This document shows, one piece after another, positions 27,091 through 35,581 of a stretch of 64,000 nt of DNA; the stretch's first letter is position 1; each line of letters begins with the position of its first letter. Made by a program: the position numbers and the translations under genes. Below the pieces are notes generated by a model. The model worked only from the letters and a program-made list of their open reading frames with translations, did not search any database and was not told the DNA's origin. Source of the stretch: Faecalibacterium sp. I3-3-89. GTDB lineage: Bacteria; Bacillota; Clostridia; Oscillospirales; Ruminococcaceae. Location of the stretch: contig NZ_CP094468.1 in the NCBI RefSeq assembly GCF_023347275.1, positions 2,294,001 through 2,358,000 of the forward strand, given 5' to 3'.

Positions 27091-28008
27091 ATGCTGTTTG
27101 GCAGACGCAAACCCGGTTATACCACCACGGTGGACGCCGCCTCCGACCCCGAGCAGGTCATCCTCGACCTGCAGAAGGCAGAGATGGCCGCCAAGAAGAA
27201 GCCGAAGGCCGAGGTCTTTGACATCGACGCGGCCAGCGAGACGGCCCGCCGCCTGAAGGAGACGGGCAGTATGTTCGACGGCAGCGCTGCAAAGCTCGGC
27301 GAGGACGTCATCGCCGCAGTGGAGCGGGAGACGGACGCGCTGGCCGCAAAGCAGGCCGAGGCACAGCCCGCGCCCGCCCAGACGAGCACCCCGGACGATG
27401 CCGAAAAGCCGCAGCTGCTGGATTTTCTGGCCGCTGCGCCGGAGGCGGAGGGCGACCCCTACGCCGACCAGCCCACCGTCACCGCACCGGAACTGCCTGA
27501 GCTGACCCCGGCGCAGGAGCTGGCGGGCTACATCCGGTCCCGCTCGGCGGCGGCTCTGGTCACGCCCCACGCGCTGCTGGTCAGCGAGGTGGAGAACGCC
27601 GATGAACTTCTGGCCCAGATGCCGGCTGACCCCCAGTGCGCAGACATCGTCTCCCGCACCGGCGCGAAGGACACCTACTACTATTCCAGCGCCAACATGA
27701 GCGACAACTACGCGATGATCGCCCAACTCATCGAGGACAGGGACCTCTGCGTCATGGTGGCCGAGATGGTGCGGTTCAACGCCCGCGTCTACCCCAGCGC
27801 CACCCCGCTGCGCTACTTCCGCCGCTCGCCCTACGACCTGACGCAGGAGGCCATCGAGCAGACGTGGCAGGCCATGCAGGGCAGGCCGGAGTACGCCGAC
27901 ATCGAGGAGCTGACCAACAACCAGAATGAGCGGTTCCTCTTCTCCACCAAGCACCTCACCCGCCGCTATGCGAAAGCCATCAGCGACGTGGACGAGTGGA
28001 CGGACTGA
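27091..28008 (+). CDS. Unknown protein of the AOR operon (possible YdhW counterpart)
   Basis: 305 residues, no signal peptide. Residues 1-140 are low-complexity, rich in Ala, Glu, Lys and Pro, and look disordered. Residues 145-305 look folded (YIRSRSAAALVTPHALLV ... DTYYYSSANMSDNYAMIAQL ... RFLFSTKHLTRRYAKAI). It follows the AOR gene by 24 bp. In E. coli the ydhV neighbourhood encodes YdhW, a protein of unknown role; this could be its counterpart by position, but I cannot confirm it by sequence. Assembly or maturation of the oxidoreductase is a reasonable guess. Confidence 0.7.
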   Translation: MLFGRRKPGYTTTVDAASDPEQVILDLQKAEMAAKKKPKAEVFDIDAASETARRLKETGSMFDGSAAKLGEDVIAAVERETDALAAKQAEAQPAPAQTSTPDDAEKPQLLDFLAAAPEAEGDPYADQPTVTAPELPELTPAQELAGYIRSRSAAALVTPHALLVSEVENADELLAQMPADPQCADIVSRTGAKDTYYYSSANMSDNYAMIAQLIEDRDLCVMVAEMVRFNARVYPSATPLRYFRRSPYDLTQEAIEQTWQAMQGRPEYADIEELTNNQNERFLFSTKHLTRRYAKAISDVDEWTD

Positions 28009-28075
28009 GCCGTCCATCACAACTGAACAGGATAAGAGCTTCTTTGAGCAAAGGTGTCTAAACCGTCCGGCAATC

Positions 28076-28121
28076 GAAGCCGTTTCCATAAGCAGCGCAC
28101 ACTGCTTACGAAAACAGCTTC
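28076..28121. repeat. Palindromic element GAAGCCGTTTCC... (copy 1)
   Basis: GAAGCCGTTTCC-TAAGCAG pairs with CTGCTTACGAAAACAGCTTC in an imperfect 46-bp hairpin. The same outer sequence, with a longer interior, recurs at 56035-56110, so this is a dispersed palindrome rather than a local terminator. Confidence 0.6.
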
Positions 28122-28238
28122 TGACACCGCGCCGCAATGCTAAGGGCTGTATCAGCCGGCATTCAAGGGTGGCGGGGGAAACCCCGCCGCCTTCCCGCAG
28201 AAGAAACGCTGCAATTTGAAAAAAAGAACTCCTCCCAT

Positions 28239-28346
28239 CCACACAGGGGCTTTCCAGGCCGCACTGTCACTGCAAGGACAGGCGCTGCCCGGGGAGTGCC
28301 ATCGGCAAAGACAGCCTGCAAGCTGTCTTCCGGCCGGAACGTGTGG
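28239..28346 (+). ncRNA. Structured leader RNA before moeA, candidate Moco-type riboswitch
   Basis: CCACAC (28239-28244) pairs with GTGTGG (28341-28346), closing about 100 nt that contain a hairpin CTGTC/GACAG and a second, strong hairpin AAGACAGC/GCTGTCTT, with GTGCCATC and CCGGAAC in the joining regions. An intrinsic terminator follows directly. Position before a molybdenum-cofactor operon and overall form (long closing stem, GCCA near a hairpin, GGAA before the closing strand) recall the Moco RNA motif. The identity is my inference from structure and place; another ligand or an unrelated leader remains possible. Other sequence in this 478-bp gap has no gene. Confidence 0.5.
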
Positions 28347-28353
28347 AGCTTCT

Positions 28354-28399
28354 GCGGAGGCGTTTTGATTTTCGGTCAAGACGTCTCCGCTTCTTTTTT
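28354..28399 (+). terminator. Intrinsic terminator in the moeA leader
   Basis: GCGGAGGCGTTTTGA pairs over 15 positions (two G-U) with TCAAGACGTCTCCGC, then TTCTTTTTT. It lies after the structured RNA and 88 bp before moeA, so it would be the on/off switch for the whole moeA-modC operon. Confidence 0.88.
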
Positions 28400-28486
28400 A
28401 CCTGCCTTTTTGATAAAGAGAACACCCCGCCGCTGCCCGCCTGAGCCATAGCAGGCCGCGCCGCTGCGGGTTTTTGGAGGAAGTTT

Positions 28487-29725
28487 ATGAAACAGCCTTT
28501 CTGTGCGCCCTCTGAGGCGCTGCGCCGCGTGCTGGATGCAGCTGCGGCCCTGCCAAGACCGGCGGTGGAGACCCTGCCGCTGGACGATGCGGTCGGCCGC
28601 ATCGCCGCCGAACCCCTGTCGGCCCGGATGGACCAGCCGCCCTTTGACCGCAGCCCCCTCGACGGCTATGCCCTGCACAGCGCCGACACCGCCGGGGCCA
28701 GCCGCGAAGCTCCCGTCACCCTGCCGGTGGTCATGAAGCTCTACGCCGGAGATGCCCCCGTCTCTCCCCTGCCCGCAGGCTGTGCAGCCCGCATCATGAC
28801 CGGCGCGCCCCTGCCCGAGGGCGCGGACTGCGTCCTGATGCAGGAGCTGACCGACGGCGGCGAGGACGCCGTCCAGCTCTATGCCGCCCTGAAGCCGGAG
28901 GAGAATGTGGTGTTCCGGGGCGGGGACATCGCCGCCGGGACTGTCATCGCCGGGGCGGGCACCGTCCTCACCCCGGCCCACCTCGGGGTGCTGGCCGGGC
29001 AGGGCTATGCCGCTGTGCCGGTCTGCAAAGCGCTCACCGTGGGCGTTCTGGCCACTGGCAGCGAGCTTCTGGCCCCGGGCGAAGCTTGGACGCCCGGCAA
29101 AATTTACGACGCCAACGGCATCCAGAACGCCGCCCGGCTGCGGCAGCTGGGCTTCGGCGTCCGGCGGCGGCACTGCTCGGACGACCCGGAGGAGATCACA
29201 GGCCAGATGAAGGAGCTGCTGGCGGAATGTGACGCCGTCATCACCAGCGGCGGCATCTCGGTGGGGCAGAAGGACTATCTGCCCGCTGTGCTGGAAGCGC
29301 TGGATGCAGACCTCCTCTTCGCAGGCGTGGCTCAGAAGCCCGGCAGCCCCATGCTGGCCGGAACAGTCGGCGGCAAGCTGGTGTTCTGCCTGTCCGGCAA
29401 CCCCTTCGCCGCCGCTGCGACGCTGGAACAATACGCCATCCCGGCCCTGCTGCGGGCGGCGGGACGCTGCGAGGAGGGCTGTCTCCTCCTCCGCACCACC
29501 TGCACCCTGACCACCGGCTTTTCCAAGCCCAGCAAGGTCGCCCGCTACCTGCGGGCCAAGGCCATGGGCGGCAGTGTGACCATCCCCGGCGAGGGCAGTG
29601 CCGAGGCCCATTCGTCCGGCAGCCTGTCGGCCATGATGGGCTGCAACTGTCTGGTGAAGCTGCCTGCGGGCAGCGGCCCGGTGGCCCCGGGCGAAGAAGT
29701 GGAGGTGCTTTTCTTTGTACAGTGA
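28487..29725 (+). CDS. moeA: Molybdopterin molybdenumtransferase MoeA
   Basis: 412-residue cytoplasmic enzyme inserting molybdate (or tungstate) into adenylated molybdopterin. Four MoeA domains can be followed: PPFDRSPLDGYAL in the N-terminal linker region, RIMTGAPLPEGADCV, the MogA-like domain with ATGSELL ... TSGGISVGQKD and SGNPFAA, and the C-terminal beta domain. GGAGG precedes ATG 28487. It is the first gene after the riboswitch-like leader and overlaps mobB. Confidence 0.95.
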   Translation: MKQPFCAPSEALRRVLDAAAALPRPAVETLPLDDAVGRIAAEPLSARMDQPPFDRSPLDGYALHSADTAGASREAPVTLPVVMKLYAGDAPVSPLPAGCAARIMTGAPLPEGADCVLMQELTDGGEDAVQLYAALKPEENVVFRGGDIAAGTVIAGAGTVLTPAHLGVLAGQGYAAVPVCKALTVGVLATGSELLAPGEAWTPGKIYDANGIQNAARLRQLGFGVRRRHCSDDPEEITGQMKELLAECDAVITSGGISVGQKDYLPAVLEALDADLLFAGVAQKPGSPMLAGTVGGKLVFCLSGNPFAAAATLEQYAIPALLRAAGRCEEGCLLLRTTCTLTTGFSKPSKVARYLRAKAMGGSVTIPGEGSAEAHSSGSLSAMMGCNCLVKLPAGSGPVAPGEEVEVLFFVQ

Positions 29726-30233
29726 ACCGAAACAGATCCTTGCCGAGCAGCTGGAGCTGAAGCGCCCGGCGGTGCTGGCCGTCAGCGGCCTGCATAACAG
29801 CGGCAAGACGACTCTTCTCGAAAAGCTCCTGCCTGCCCTGCGCAGCCGGGGGCTGAAAGTGGGCGTCATCAAGCACGACGGCCACGATTTCACCCCCGAT
29901 GTGCCCGGCACCGACAGCTACCGTCTGCGGGAGGCCGGGGCCGAGGGCGTGGCCGTCTACTCCGGCCAGCGCTACCTGCTGACCGAGGCCTTTCGCCTGA
30001 CGGAACAGGACCTTCTGGCCCTGTTCGAGCGCCACGGCTACGACCTCGTCCTCTTGGAGGGCTTCAAGGACAGCGGCTGGCCGAAGATCGAGGTCGTGCG
30101 CCGGGAGATCTCGGACACGCCGGTGTCCTTCCAGCCGCTGGCTGTCGTGGGCGACATCCCGGATGCCGATTTCGGCCTCGAAGAAACGCAGGCGCTGGCC
30201 GACTGGCTCGTGGCCCAGATGCCGACGCTGTAA
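29715..30233 (+). CDS. mobB: Molybdopterin-guanine dinucleotide biosynthesis adaptor MobB
   Basis: 172-residue GTP-binding protein with the P-loop GLHNSGKTTLLEKL and the family pattern VGVIKHDGHDF ... DSYRLREAGA. It assists formation of the guanine-dinucleotide form of the cofactor. The start is a TTG at 29715 inside the moeA end, with GGAGG eight bases upstream; the reading frame has no ATG near. MobA itself is not in the window. Confidence 0.9.
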   Translation: MYSEPKQILAEQLELKRPAVLAVSGLHNSGKTTLLEKLLPALRSRGLKVGVIKHDGHDFTPDVPGTDSYRLREAGAEGVAVYSGQRYLLTEAFRLTEQDLLALFERHGYDLVLLEGFKDSGWPKIEVVRREISDTPVSFQPLAVVGDIPDADFGLEETQALADWLVAQMPTL

Positions 30234-30247
30234 GGAGGAAAACCACA

Positions 30248-31267
30248 ATGAAACTCATCCGCACCGAAGACGCGGCAGGGCAGGTGCTCTGCCACGATAT
30301 TACCCAGATCATTCCCGGCGAGTTCAAGGGTGCCCGCTTCCGCAAGGGCCATGTCATCCAGCCCGAGGACATCCCCGTGCTGCTCTCCATCGGCAAAGAG
30401 AATCTCTACGTCTGGGAGAAGAAGCCCGGCATCCTCCACGAGGACGAGGCTGCCGCCCTGCTGTATAAAGCTGCCGCGGGCAAAAACATCCACGGCACCG
30501 AGCCGAAGGAGGGCAAGATCGAGCTCATCGCCGACTGCGACGGCCTTCTCAAGATCAACCGCGACGCCCTGCTGGCCGTCAACCGCACGCCCCAGATGAT
30601 GATTGCCACCATCCACGGCGACCTGCCCGTGAAAAAGGGCCAGAAGCTGGCCGGCACCCGCATCATCCCTCTGGTCATCGAGCAGGAAAAGATGGACGCC
30701 ATGCAGGCAGCGGCCGGCAGCACGCCCATCCTGAACGTGCTGCCCATGCAGCCCAAGAAGTTCGCTGTCATCACCACCGGCAGCGAGGTGTTCAAGGGCC
30801 GCATCGAGGACAAGTTCACCCCCATTCTGGTGGGCAAGCTGGCGGAGTACGGCTGCGAGATGGTCTTCCACAAGGTCTGCGACGACGACCCGGCGGGCAT
30901 CACTGCCGCCATTCTGGAAGCGAGGGACGCAGGCTGTGAGCTTATTTTCACCACCGGCGGCATGAGCGTGGACCCCGACGACCGCACCCCGCTGGCCATC
31001 CGGAACACCGGCGCGGACATCGTCACCTACGGCGCACCGGTGCTTCCGGGGGCGATGTTCCTCGTGAGCTATCTGGGCAGCGTGCCGGTCTGCGGCCTGC
31101 CCGGCTGCGTCATGTACGCCAAGCGCACCATCTTTGACCTGCTGCTGCCCCGCCTGCTGGCTGATGACCCCATCACCGCCGAGGACATCGCCCGTCTGGG
31201 CGAGGGCGGCCTGTGTCTGGGCTGCGCCGAGTGCCACTGGCCCAACTGTGGGTTTGGGCATTGCTGA
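30248..31267 (+). CDS. Molybdopterin-binding protein with MogA/MoeA-like domain
   Basis: 339 residues. The second half is a MoCF-binding domain (VITTGSEVFKGRIEDKF ... LIFTTGGMSVDPDDRTP ... GLPGCVMYAKRT), like domain III of MoeA, while the first half lacks the MoeA domains. The C-terminus ends in a tight cysteine cluster, CLGCAECHWPNCGFGHC, which could bind a metal. Such MoeA-like stand-alone proteins are common in clostridial Mo/W clusters. A second metal insertase, perhaps for tungsten or for the AOR cofactor, is possible. Ribosome site AAGGAGGA precedes ATG 30248. Confidence 0.85.
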   Translation: MKLIRTEDAAGQVLCHDITQIIPGEFKGARFRKGHVIQPEDIPVLLSIGKENLYVWEKKPGILHEDEAAALLYKAAAGKNIHGTEPKEGKIELIADCDGLLKINRDALLAVNRTPQMMIATIHGDLPVKKGQKLAGTRIIPLVIEQEKMDAMQAAAGSTPILNVLPMQPKKFAVITTGSEVFKGRIEDKFTPILVGKLAEYGCEMVFHKVCDDDPAGITAAILEARDAGCELIFTTGGMSVDPDDRTPLAIRNTGADIVTYGAPVLPGAMFLVSYLGSVPVCGLPGCVMYAKRTIFDLLLPRLLADDPITAEDIARLGEGGLCLGCAECHWPNCGFGHC

Positions 31268-31276
31268 AACAAATCA

Positions 31277-31410
31277 AACCTCTCCGTCATCGCTGACGCG
31301 ATGCCACCTCTCCTATCGAGGAGAGGCCTTGGCATTCCGGAAAGCTTTCTCTCTTCGCCAGAGGCTCCCCTACAAGGGGAGCTGGCGGGCGTAAGCCCGA
31401 CTGAGAGGTT
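31277..31410. repeat. MITE-like palindromic repeat R1 (between cofactor genes)
   Basis: 134 bp with ends AACCTCTCCGTC and GACTGAGAGGTT (reverse complements apart from one base), containing GAGGAGAG and CTCCCC-GGGGAG hairpins and GCTGACGC. Same type as the repeats at 34761, 42653, 49887, 52421, 53684 and 56584. It lies inside the operon between the Cys-tailed protein and moaC. Confidence 0.85.
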
Positions 31411-31432
31411 GTACGAAGGATAGCGTAAAAAT

Positions 31433-31936
31433 ATGAGTACAACTGAAACCAATCTGACCCATTTCGATGCCTCCGGCAACGCCGTGATGGTGGACGTGAG
31501 CGAAAAGGCCGTCACCTTCCGGGAGGCTGTGGCCCACGGCATCATCACCATGAACGCGGAGGCCTTTGCCGCTGTGGAGAGCGGCACCGTCAAGAAGGGC
31601 GATGTGCTGGGCGTCGCCCGCATCGCCGGCATCATGGCCACCAAGCGCACCAGCGAGCTGATCCCCCTCTGTCATCCGCTGCCCCTGACCAAGGTGAGCG
31701 TGGATTTCAGGCTCCTGCCTCAACGGCGGGCTGTGGAAGCCCTCTGCACCGTCAAGACCGCCGGTGTCACCGGCGTGGAGATGGAGGCTCTGACCGGCGT
31801 TTCCACGGCCCTGCTGACCATCTACGATATGTGCAAGGCCGTGGACAAGGGGATGGAGCTGGGGGAGATCCATCTGGTGGAAAAGACCGGCGGCAAGAGC
31901 GGCCACTATGTCCGGGCGGAGGGCGGCTATGTTTGA
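31433..31936 (+). CDS. moaC: Cyclic pyranopterin monophosphate synthase MoaC
   Basis: 167-residue enzyme that, with MoaA, converts GTP to cyclic pyranopterin monophosphate. Family residues: [17 protein letters not shown], the [20 protein letters not shown] segment split by a loop, [10 protein letters not shown], and [25 protein letters not shown] lies 13 bp upstream of ATG 31433. It overlaps moaA by 8 bp, suiting their joint reaction. Confidence 0.96.
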   Translation: MSTTETNLTHFDASGNAVMVDVSEKAVTFREAVAHGIITMNAEAFAAVESGTVKKGDVLGVARIAGIMATKRTSELIPLCHPLPLTKVSVDFRLLPQRRAVEALCTVKTAGVTGVEMEALTGVSTALLTIYDMCKAVDKGMELGEIHLVEKTGGKSGHYVRAEGGYV

Positions 31937-32906
31937 TTCTTCCAGCCGCAATATCCACTATCTCCGCCTCTCCGTCACCGACCTGTGCAACCTGCGCTGC
32001 CGCTACTGTATGCCGGACGGCGTGGAGAAGCTGGAACGGGAGGCCGTGCTGACCTACGAAGAGTTCCTCCGCCTCGCGGCTCTCTTTGCCCAGTGCGGCA
32101 TCGATACCGTCCGGGTCACTGGCGGCGAGCCGCTGGTGCGCAAAGACGTGGACCAGCTGGTGGCGGGGCTGAAAGCCATCCCCGGCATCCACAAAGTCAC
32201 CCTGACCACCAACGGCATCCTGCTGGCCCGGCAGCTGCCCGCCCTTCTGAACGCCGGGCTGGACAGCGTGAACATCAGCCTCGACACCCTCCGCCCGGAG
32301 GTGTTCCAGCGCATCACGGCCCGGGACGGGTTCTCCCATGTGATGGAGGGCCTCCGCGCCGCGCTGGACAGCGGCATCTCCGTCAAGCTGAACTGCGTGC
32401 CGCAGGCGGGCGTCAACGAGGGCGAGCTGGAAGACCTTGCCGCCCTCGCCGAGGCGCACCCATTGCAGGTGCGCTTTATCGAGATGATGCCCATCGGCTA
32501 CGGCGCGGCCATGCCCTGCATCTCCGGGCCTGCGCTGCGGGAGCGGTTTGCCCGCCGCTGGCCGGAGTTCTCCCCTCTGCCTGCGGCACAGAGCGCAGTT
32601 CTCGGCGACGGCCCGGCAGTCTACTACACCGTCCCCGGCTGGGAGGGGGACGTGGGCTTCATCGCCGCCGTCCACGGCAAGTTCTGCGCTTCCTGCAACC
32701 GGGTGCGGCTGACGAGCCAAGGCTTCCTGCGCCCCTGCCTCGCCAGCGAGGCGGGCTGCGACCTGCGGGAGCTTCTGCGCAGCGGTGCAACCGACGCCGC
32801 ACTTTCACAGGCCATCCGGCAGACCATCTGGGCAAAGCCCCGGGAACATCATTTCGGAGACAATTCCATGCCCGCGACCCGCGGCATGTATCGCATCGGA
32901 GGATAA
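31929..32906 (+). CDS. moaA: GTP 3',8-cyclase MoaA (radical SAM)
   Basis: 325-residue radical SAM enzyme for the first step of molybdopterin synthesis. The SAM cluster motif is CNLRCRYC, followed by [11 protein letters not shown]; the C-terminal second cluster is [18 protein letters not shown], and the protein ends in the conserved Gly-Gly that enters the active site. ATG 31929 overlaps the moaC stop; an in-frame ATG at 31908 lies deeper in moaC and is less likely. Confidence 0.96.
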   Translation: MFDSSSRNIHYLRLSVTDLCNLRCRYCMPDGVEKLEREAVLTYEEFLRLAALFAQCGIDTVRVTGGEPLVRKDVDQLVAGLKAIPGIHKVTLTTNGILLARQLPALLNAGLDSVNISLDTLRPEVFQRITARDGFSHVMEGLRAALDSGISVKLNCVPQAGVNEGELEDLAALAEAHPLQVRFIEMMPIGYGAAMPCISGPALRERFARRWPEFSPLPAAQSAVLGDGPAVYYTVPGWEGDVGFIAAVHGKFCASCNRVRLTSQGFLRPCLASEAGCDLRELLRSGATDAALSQAIRQTIWAKPREHHFGDNSMPATRGMYRIGG

Positions 32907-32912
32907 CGATCT

Positions 32913-33845
32913 ATGGGAAAACTTCTGGCAATCTGCACCAGCCCCAAGCGCGGCACCGTCAAAACTGAGGTGCCCAGCGCTGTTCTGACCCCGGAGTGGG
33001 GCATCATCAGCGACGCCCACGGCGGCAGCTGGCACCGTCAGGTAAGCCTTTTGAGCGCCGAGAAGATCGAGGCGTTCCGCAAGAAGATCTGGGTGGACTA
33101 CGGCGCCTTTGGCGAAAATCTGGTCATCGAGGGCTTCGACTTCCGCAATCTGCCCGTCACCAGCCGGTTTGCCATCGGCAGCGTCGTGCTGGAGATGACC
33201 CAGATCGGCAAGGAGTGCCACAACGACTGCGTCATCAAGCAGCAGACCGGCGAGTGCATCATGCCCCGGGAGGGCGTGTTCGCCCGGGTGCTGGAGGGCG
33301 GCGAGATCCATGTGGGCGACGAAGTGACCCTTCTGCCCCCGGCAGCCGACCCGCCCCTGCGGGCCGCCGTCATCACCCTGTCCGACAAGGGCAGCCGGGG
33401 CGAGCGGGAGGACAAGAGCGGCCCCCTCATCGTGGAGATGCTCACCGCCGCAGGCTATGTGGTGGAGGAGACCATGATCCTGCCCGACGAGACCAAGGCC
33501 CTGAAAGCCCAGCTCATCCGGCTGGCCGACGGCCGTCAGGTGAACCTCATCCTGACCACCGGCGGCACCGGCTTCTCCCCCCGGGACATCACCCCGGAGG
33601 CCACCTATGCTGTGGCCGACCGCAGCGCCCCCGGCATCGCCGAAGCCATGCGGTACCACAGCCTGTCCATCACCCCCCGCGGGATGCTGAGCCGCGCCGC
33701 CAGCGTATTGCGCGGCAAGACGCTCATCGTCAACCTGCCCGGCAGCCCCAAGGCCGTCAAGGAGAACCTCGAGTACATCCTGCCCAGCCTTGAGCACGGC
33801 GTCCGCATCGCCGCCGGGCTGGACGGCGAGTGTGCCCGGAAGTAA
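32913..33845 (+). CDS. MOSC domain fused to MogA/MoaB molybdopterin adenylyltransferase
   Basis: 310 residues in two domains. Residues 1-142 form a MOSC domain (AVLTPEWGIISDAHGGSWHR; FGENLVIEGFDF; CVIKQQTGEC with the conserved Cys region), a fold that carries or delivers sulfur or metal to Moco enzymes. Residues 150-310 form a MogA/MoaB domain (VITLSDKGSRGEREDKSGP; LTTGGTGFSPRD; NLPGSPKAVKENL), which adenylates molybdopterin before MoeA acts. The fusion would tie two late steps together. It lies 6 bp after moaA. Confidence 0.92.
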   Translation: MGKLLAICTSPKRGTVKTEVPSAVLTPEWGIISDAHGGSWHRQVSLLSAEKIEAFRKKIWVDYGAFGENLVIEGFDFRNLPVTSRFAIGSVVLEMTQIGKECHNDCVIKQQTGECIMPREGVFARVLEGGEIHVGDEVTLLPPAADPPLRAAVITLSDKGSRGEREDKSGPLIVEMLTAAGYVVEETMILPDETKALKAQLIRLADGRQVNLILTTGGTGFSPRDITPEATYAVADRSAPGIAEAMRYHSLSITPRGMLSRAASVLRGKTLIVNLPGSPKAVKENLEYILPSLEHGVRIAAGLDGECARK

Positions 33846-33857
33846 AAGGAGAAATTC

Positions 33858-34748
33858 ATGAAAACCAACCTCATCTCCCGCCGTAACTTTCTTGCTGTGG
33901 CCGGCGCTGTCGGCGCTGCTGCTGCCCTGACCGCCTGCGGCGGCGCTGCGTCCGGCACCGCTTCCTCCGCAGCCGCTTCTTCTGAGGCTGCGTCCTCCGA
34001 GGCTTCCGGCGAATCCGTCGAGCTGATCGTCTTCGCCGCCGCCTCCCTGACCGAGACCCTGAACGCCATCGCCGAAACGTACTCTGCCCAGAACCCGGGC
34101 GTGACCTTCCGCTTCAACTTCGATTCCTCCGGCACACTGAAGACCCAGATCCAAGAGGGTGCTGACTGCGACCTGTTCCTCTCCGCCGGCCAGAAGCAGA
34201 TGAACCAGCTGGACATCACCGCCTCTGCCGACGTGAACCCCGACGGTCTGGACTTCGTGGACTCCGCCACCCGCGTGGACCTGCTGGAAAACAAGGTCGT
34301 CCTCTGCGTGCCCGAGGGCAGCGACAAGGGCATCGACAGCTTCGACGCTCTGGCCGAGCACCTGAAGGCGGAGGACATCCTGTTCTGCATGGGCAACAGC
34401 GACGTGCCCGTGGGCCAGTACACCCAGAAGATCCTCTCTTACTACAGCCTCGACGAGGCTGCTCTGGCCGCTGCCGGTGTCATCACCTACGGCTCGAACG
34501 TCAAGGAAGTCACCACCCAGATCAGCGAGGGCAGCGTGGACGCCGGTGTCGTCTACTGCACCGACGCATACAGCGCCGGTCTGGCCCCCGTGGACGAGGC
34601 CACCGCCGAGATGTGCGGTCAGGTCATCTACCCCGCCGCCGTCCTCAAGGCTGCTCCCCACCCCGACGCTGCCGTGGCCTTCCTCGCCTACCTGCGCACC
34701 GATGCCGCCGCTCAGGTCTTCGAGAGCGTGGGATTTGCGGCGGTGTAA
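33858..34748 (+). CDS. modA: Molybdate-binding lipoprotein ModA
   Basis: 296-residue periplasm-side binding protein for molybdate or tungstate. It has a twin-arginine-like motif (SRRNFL), a hydrophobic stretch and a lipobox ending LTAC, then a Ser/Ala/Glu linker. The mature part shows the ModA pattern LIVFAAASLTETLNAIAE, FNFDSSGTLKTQI, DLFLSAG and the C-terminal AFLAYLRTDAAAQVFESVGF. GGAG precedes ATG 33858. Confidence 0.93.
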   Translation: MKTNLISRRNFLAVAGAVGAAAALTACGGAASGTASSAAASSEAASSEASGESVELIVFAAASLTETLNAIAETYSAQNPGVTFRFNFDSSGTLKTQIQEGADCDLFLSAGQKQMNQLDITASADVNPDGLDFVDSATRVDLLENKVVLCVPEGSDKGIDSFDALAEHLKAEDILFCMGNSDVPVGQYTQKILSYYSLDEAALAAAGVITYGSNVKEVTTQISEGSVDAGVVYCTDAYSAGLAPVDEATAEMCGQVIYPAAVLKAAPHPDAAVAFLAYLRTDAAAQVFESVGFAAV

Positions 34749-34760
34749 ATTATGAGCATC

Positions 34761-34884
34761 CTTGCCCTCTCAGGCCGCTTCGCGTCCAGCTCTCCCAAAG
34801 GGAGAGCCTTAAAGCGTGGCGGGAAAGCAAAGCCTCTCCCCTTGGGAGAGGTGGCATTGCGCAAGCAATGACGGAGAGGGCAAG
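34761..34884. repeat. MITE-like palindromic repeat R2 (between modA and modB)
   Basis: 124 bp with perfect 11-bp inverted ends CTTGCCCTCTC and GAGAGGGCAAG. Inside are CTCTCCC/GGGAGAG hairpins and GCATTGCGCAAGCAATG. It interrupts the modA-modB junction without breaking a gene. Confidence 0.85.
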
Positions 34885-34909
34885 CCTGCTTATATTTGAG
34901 GACAAACTT

Positions 34910-35581
34910 ATGGACTGGTATCCCTTATGGAACAGCCTGCGCATCGCGCTCATCAGCTGCGCGGCGGTGTTCTTCCTCGGCATTTTTGCCGCTTACTATA
35001 TCGCAAAACTGCCCCGCACCGTCAAGGGCGTGCTGGACGTGATCCTCACCCTGCCGATGGTGCTGCCACCTACCGTGGTGGGCTATTTTCTTCTGCTGCT
35101 CTTCGGTGCAAAGCGTCCTCTGGGCCTCTTCTTTCTGGAGCATTTCGGCGTCAAGCTGGTCATGAACTGGTACAGCGCCATCTTCGCCTCCATCGTGGTG
35201 GCCTTCCCGCTGATGTACCGCACGGCCCGGGGTGCCTTCGAGAGCTTCGATGAGACGCTGGCCTGGTCGGCCCAGACGCTGGGACAGTCCAACACATGGA
35301 TCTTCTGGCGGGTGCGGATGCCCTGCTGTCGGCAGGGCATCCTTGCCGGTACGGTGCTGGCCTTTGCCCGGGCGCTGGGCGAGTACGGCGCTACCAGCAT
35401 GATCGCGGGCTACACCCCCGGCAGGACGGCTACCATTGCCACTACCGTCTACCAGCTCTGGCGCACCAACGACGAGCTGGGGGCCATGCGGTGGGTGCTG
35501 GTGGACATCGTCATCTCGGCGGTGGTGCTGCTGGCCGTCAATCTGCTGGAAAAGAAGCAGAAAGCAGGTGGACGCCCATGA
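34910..35581 (+). CDS. modB: Molybdate ABC transporter permease ModB
   Basis: 223-residue inner-membrane subunit with five predicted helices (LISCAAVFFLGIFAAYYI onward) and the loop VRMPCCRQGILAGTVLAFARALGEYGAT that corresponds to the ATPase contact of ModB. ATG 34910 has GAGGA upstream; a longer frame runs back through the R2 repeat and was rejected. ATGA overlap couples it to modC. Confidence 0.94.
   Translation: MDWYPLWNSLRIALISCAAVFFLGIFAAYYIAKLPRTVKGVLDVILTLPMVLPPTVVGYFLLLLFGAKRPLGLFFLEHFGVKLVMNWYSAIFASIVVAFPLMYRTARGAFESFDETLAWSAQTLGQSNTWIFWRVRMPCCRQGILAGTVLAFARALGEYGATSMIAGYTPGRTATIATTVYQLWRTNDELGAMRWVLVDIVISAVVLLAVNLLEKKQKAGGRP

Noticed and set aside
22397..28008. A complete formate dehydrogenase operon
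   Set aside because: fdhD is present but the large molybdopterin enzyme is AOR-type, with no selenocysteine site or FdhA motif.
25504..28242. A 912-codon open frame antisense to the AOR operon
   Set aside because: It is an open antisense frame produced by GC-rich third positions; it lacks a ribosome site and domain features, and the sense strand encodes clear enzymes.
32805..34661. A 618-codon antisense frame over the MOSC-MogA and modA genes
   Set aside because: Composition artefact; Gly/Val/His-rich sequence without recognisable domains, while both sense genes are well supported.
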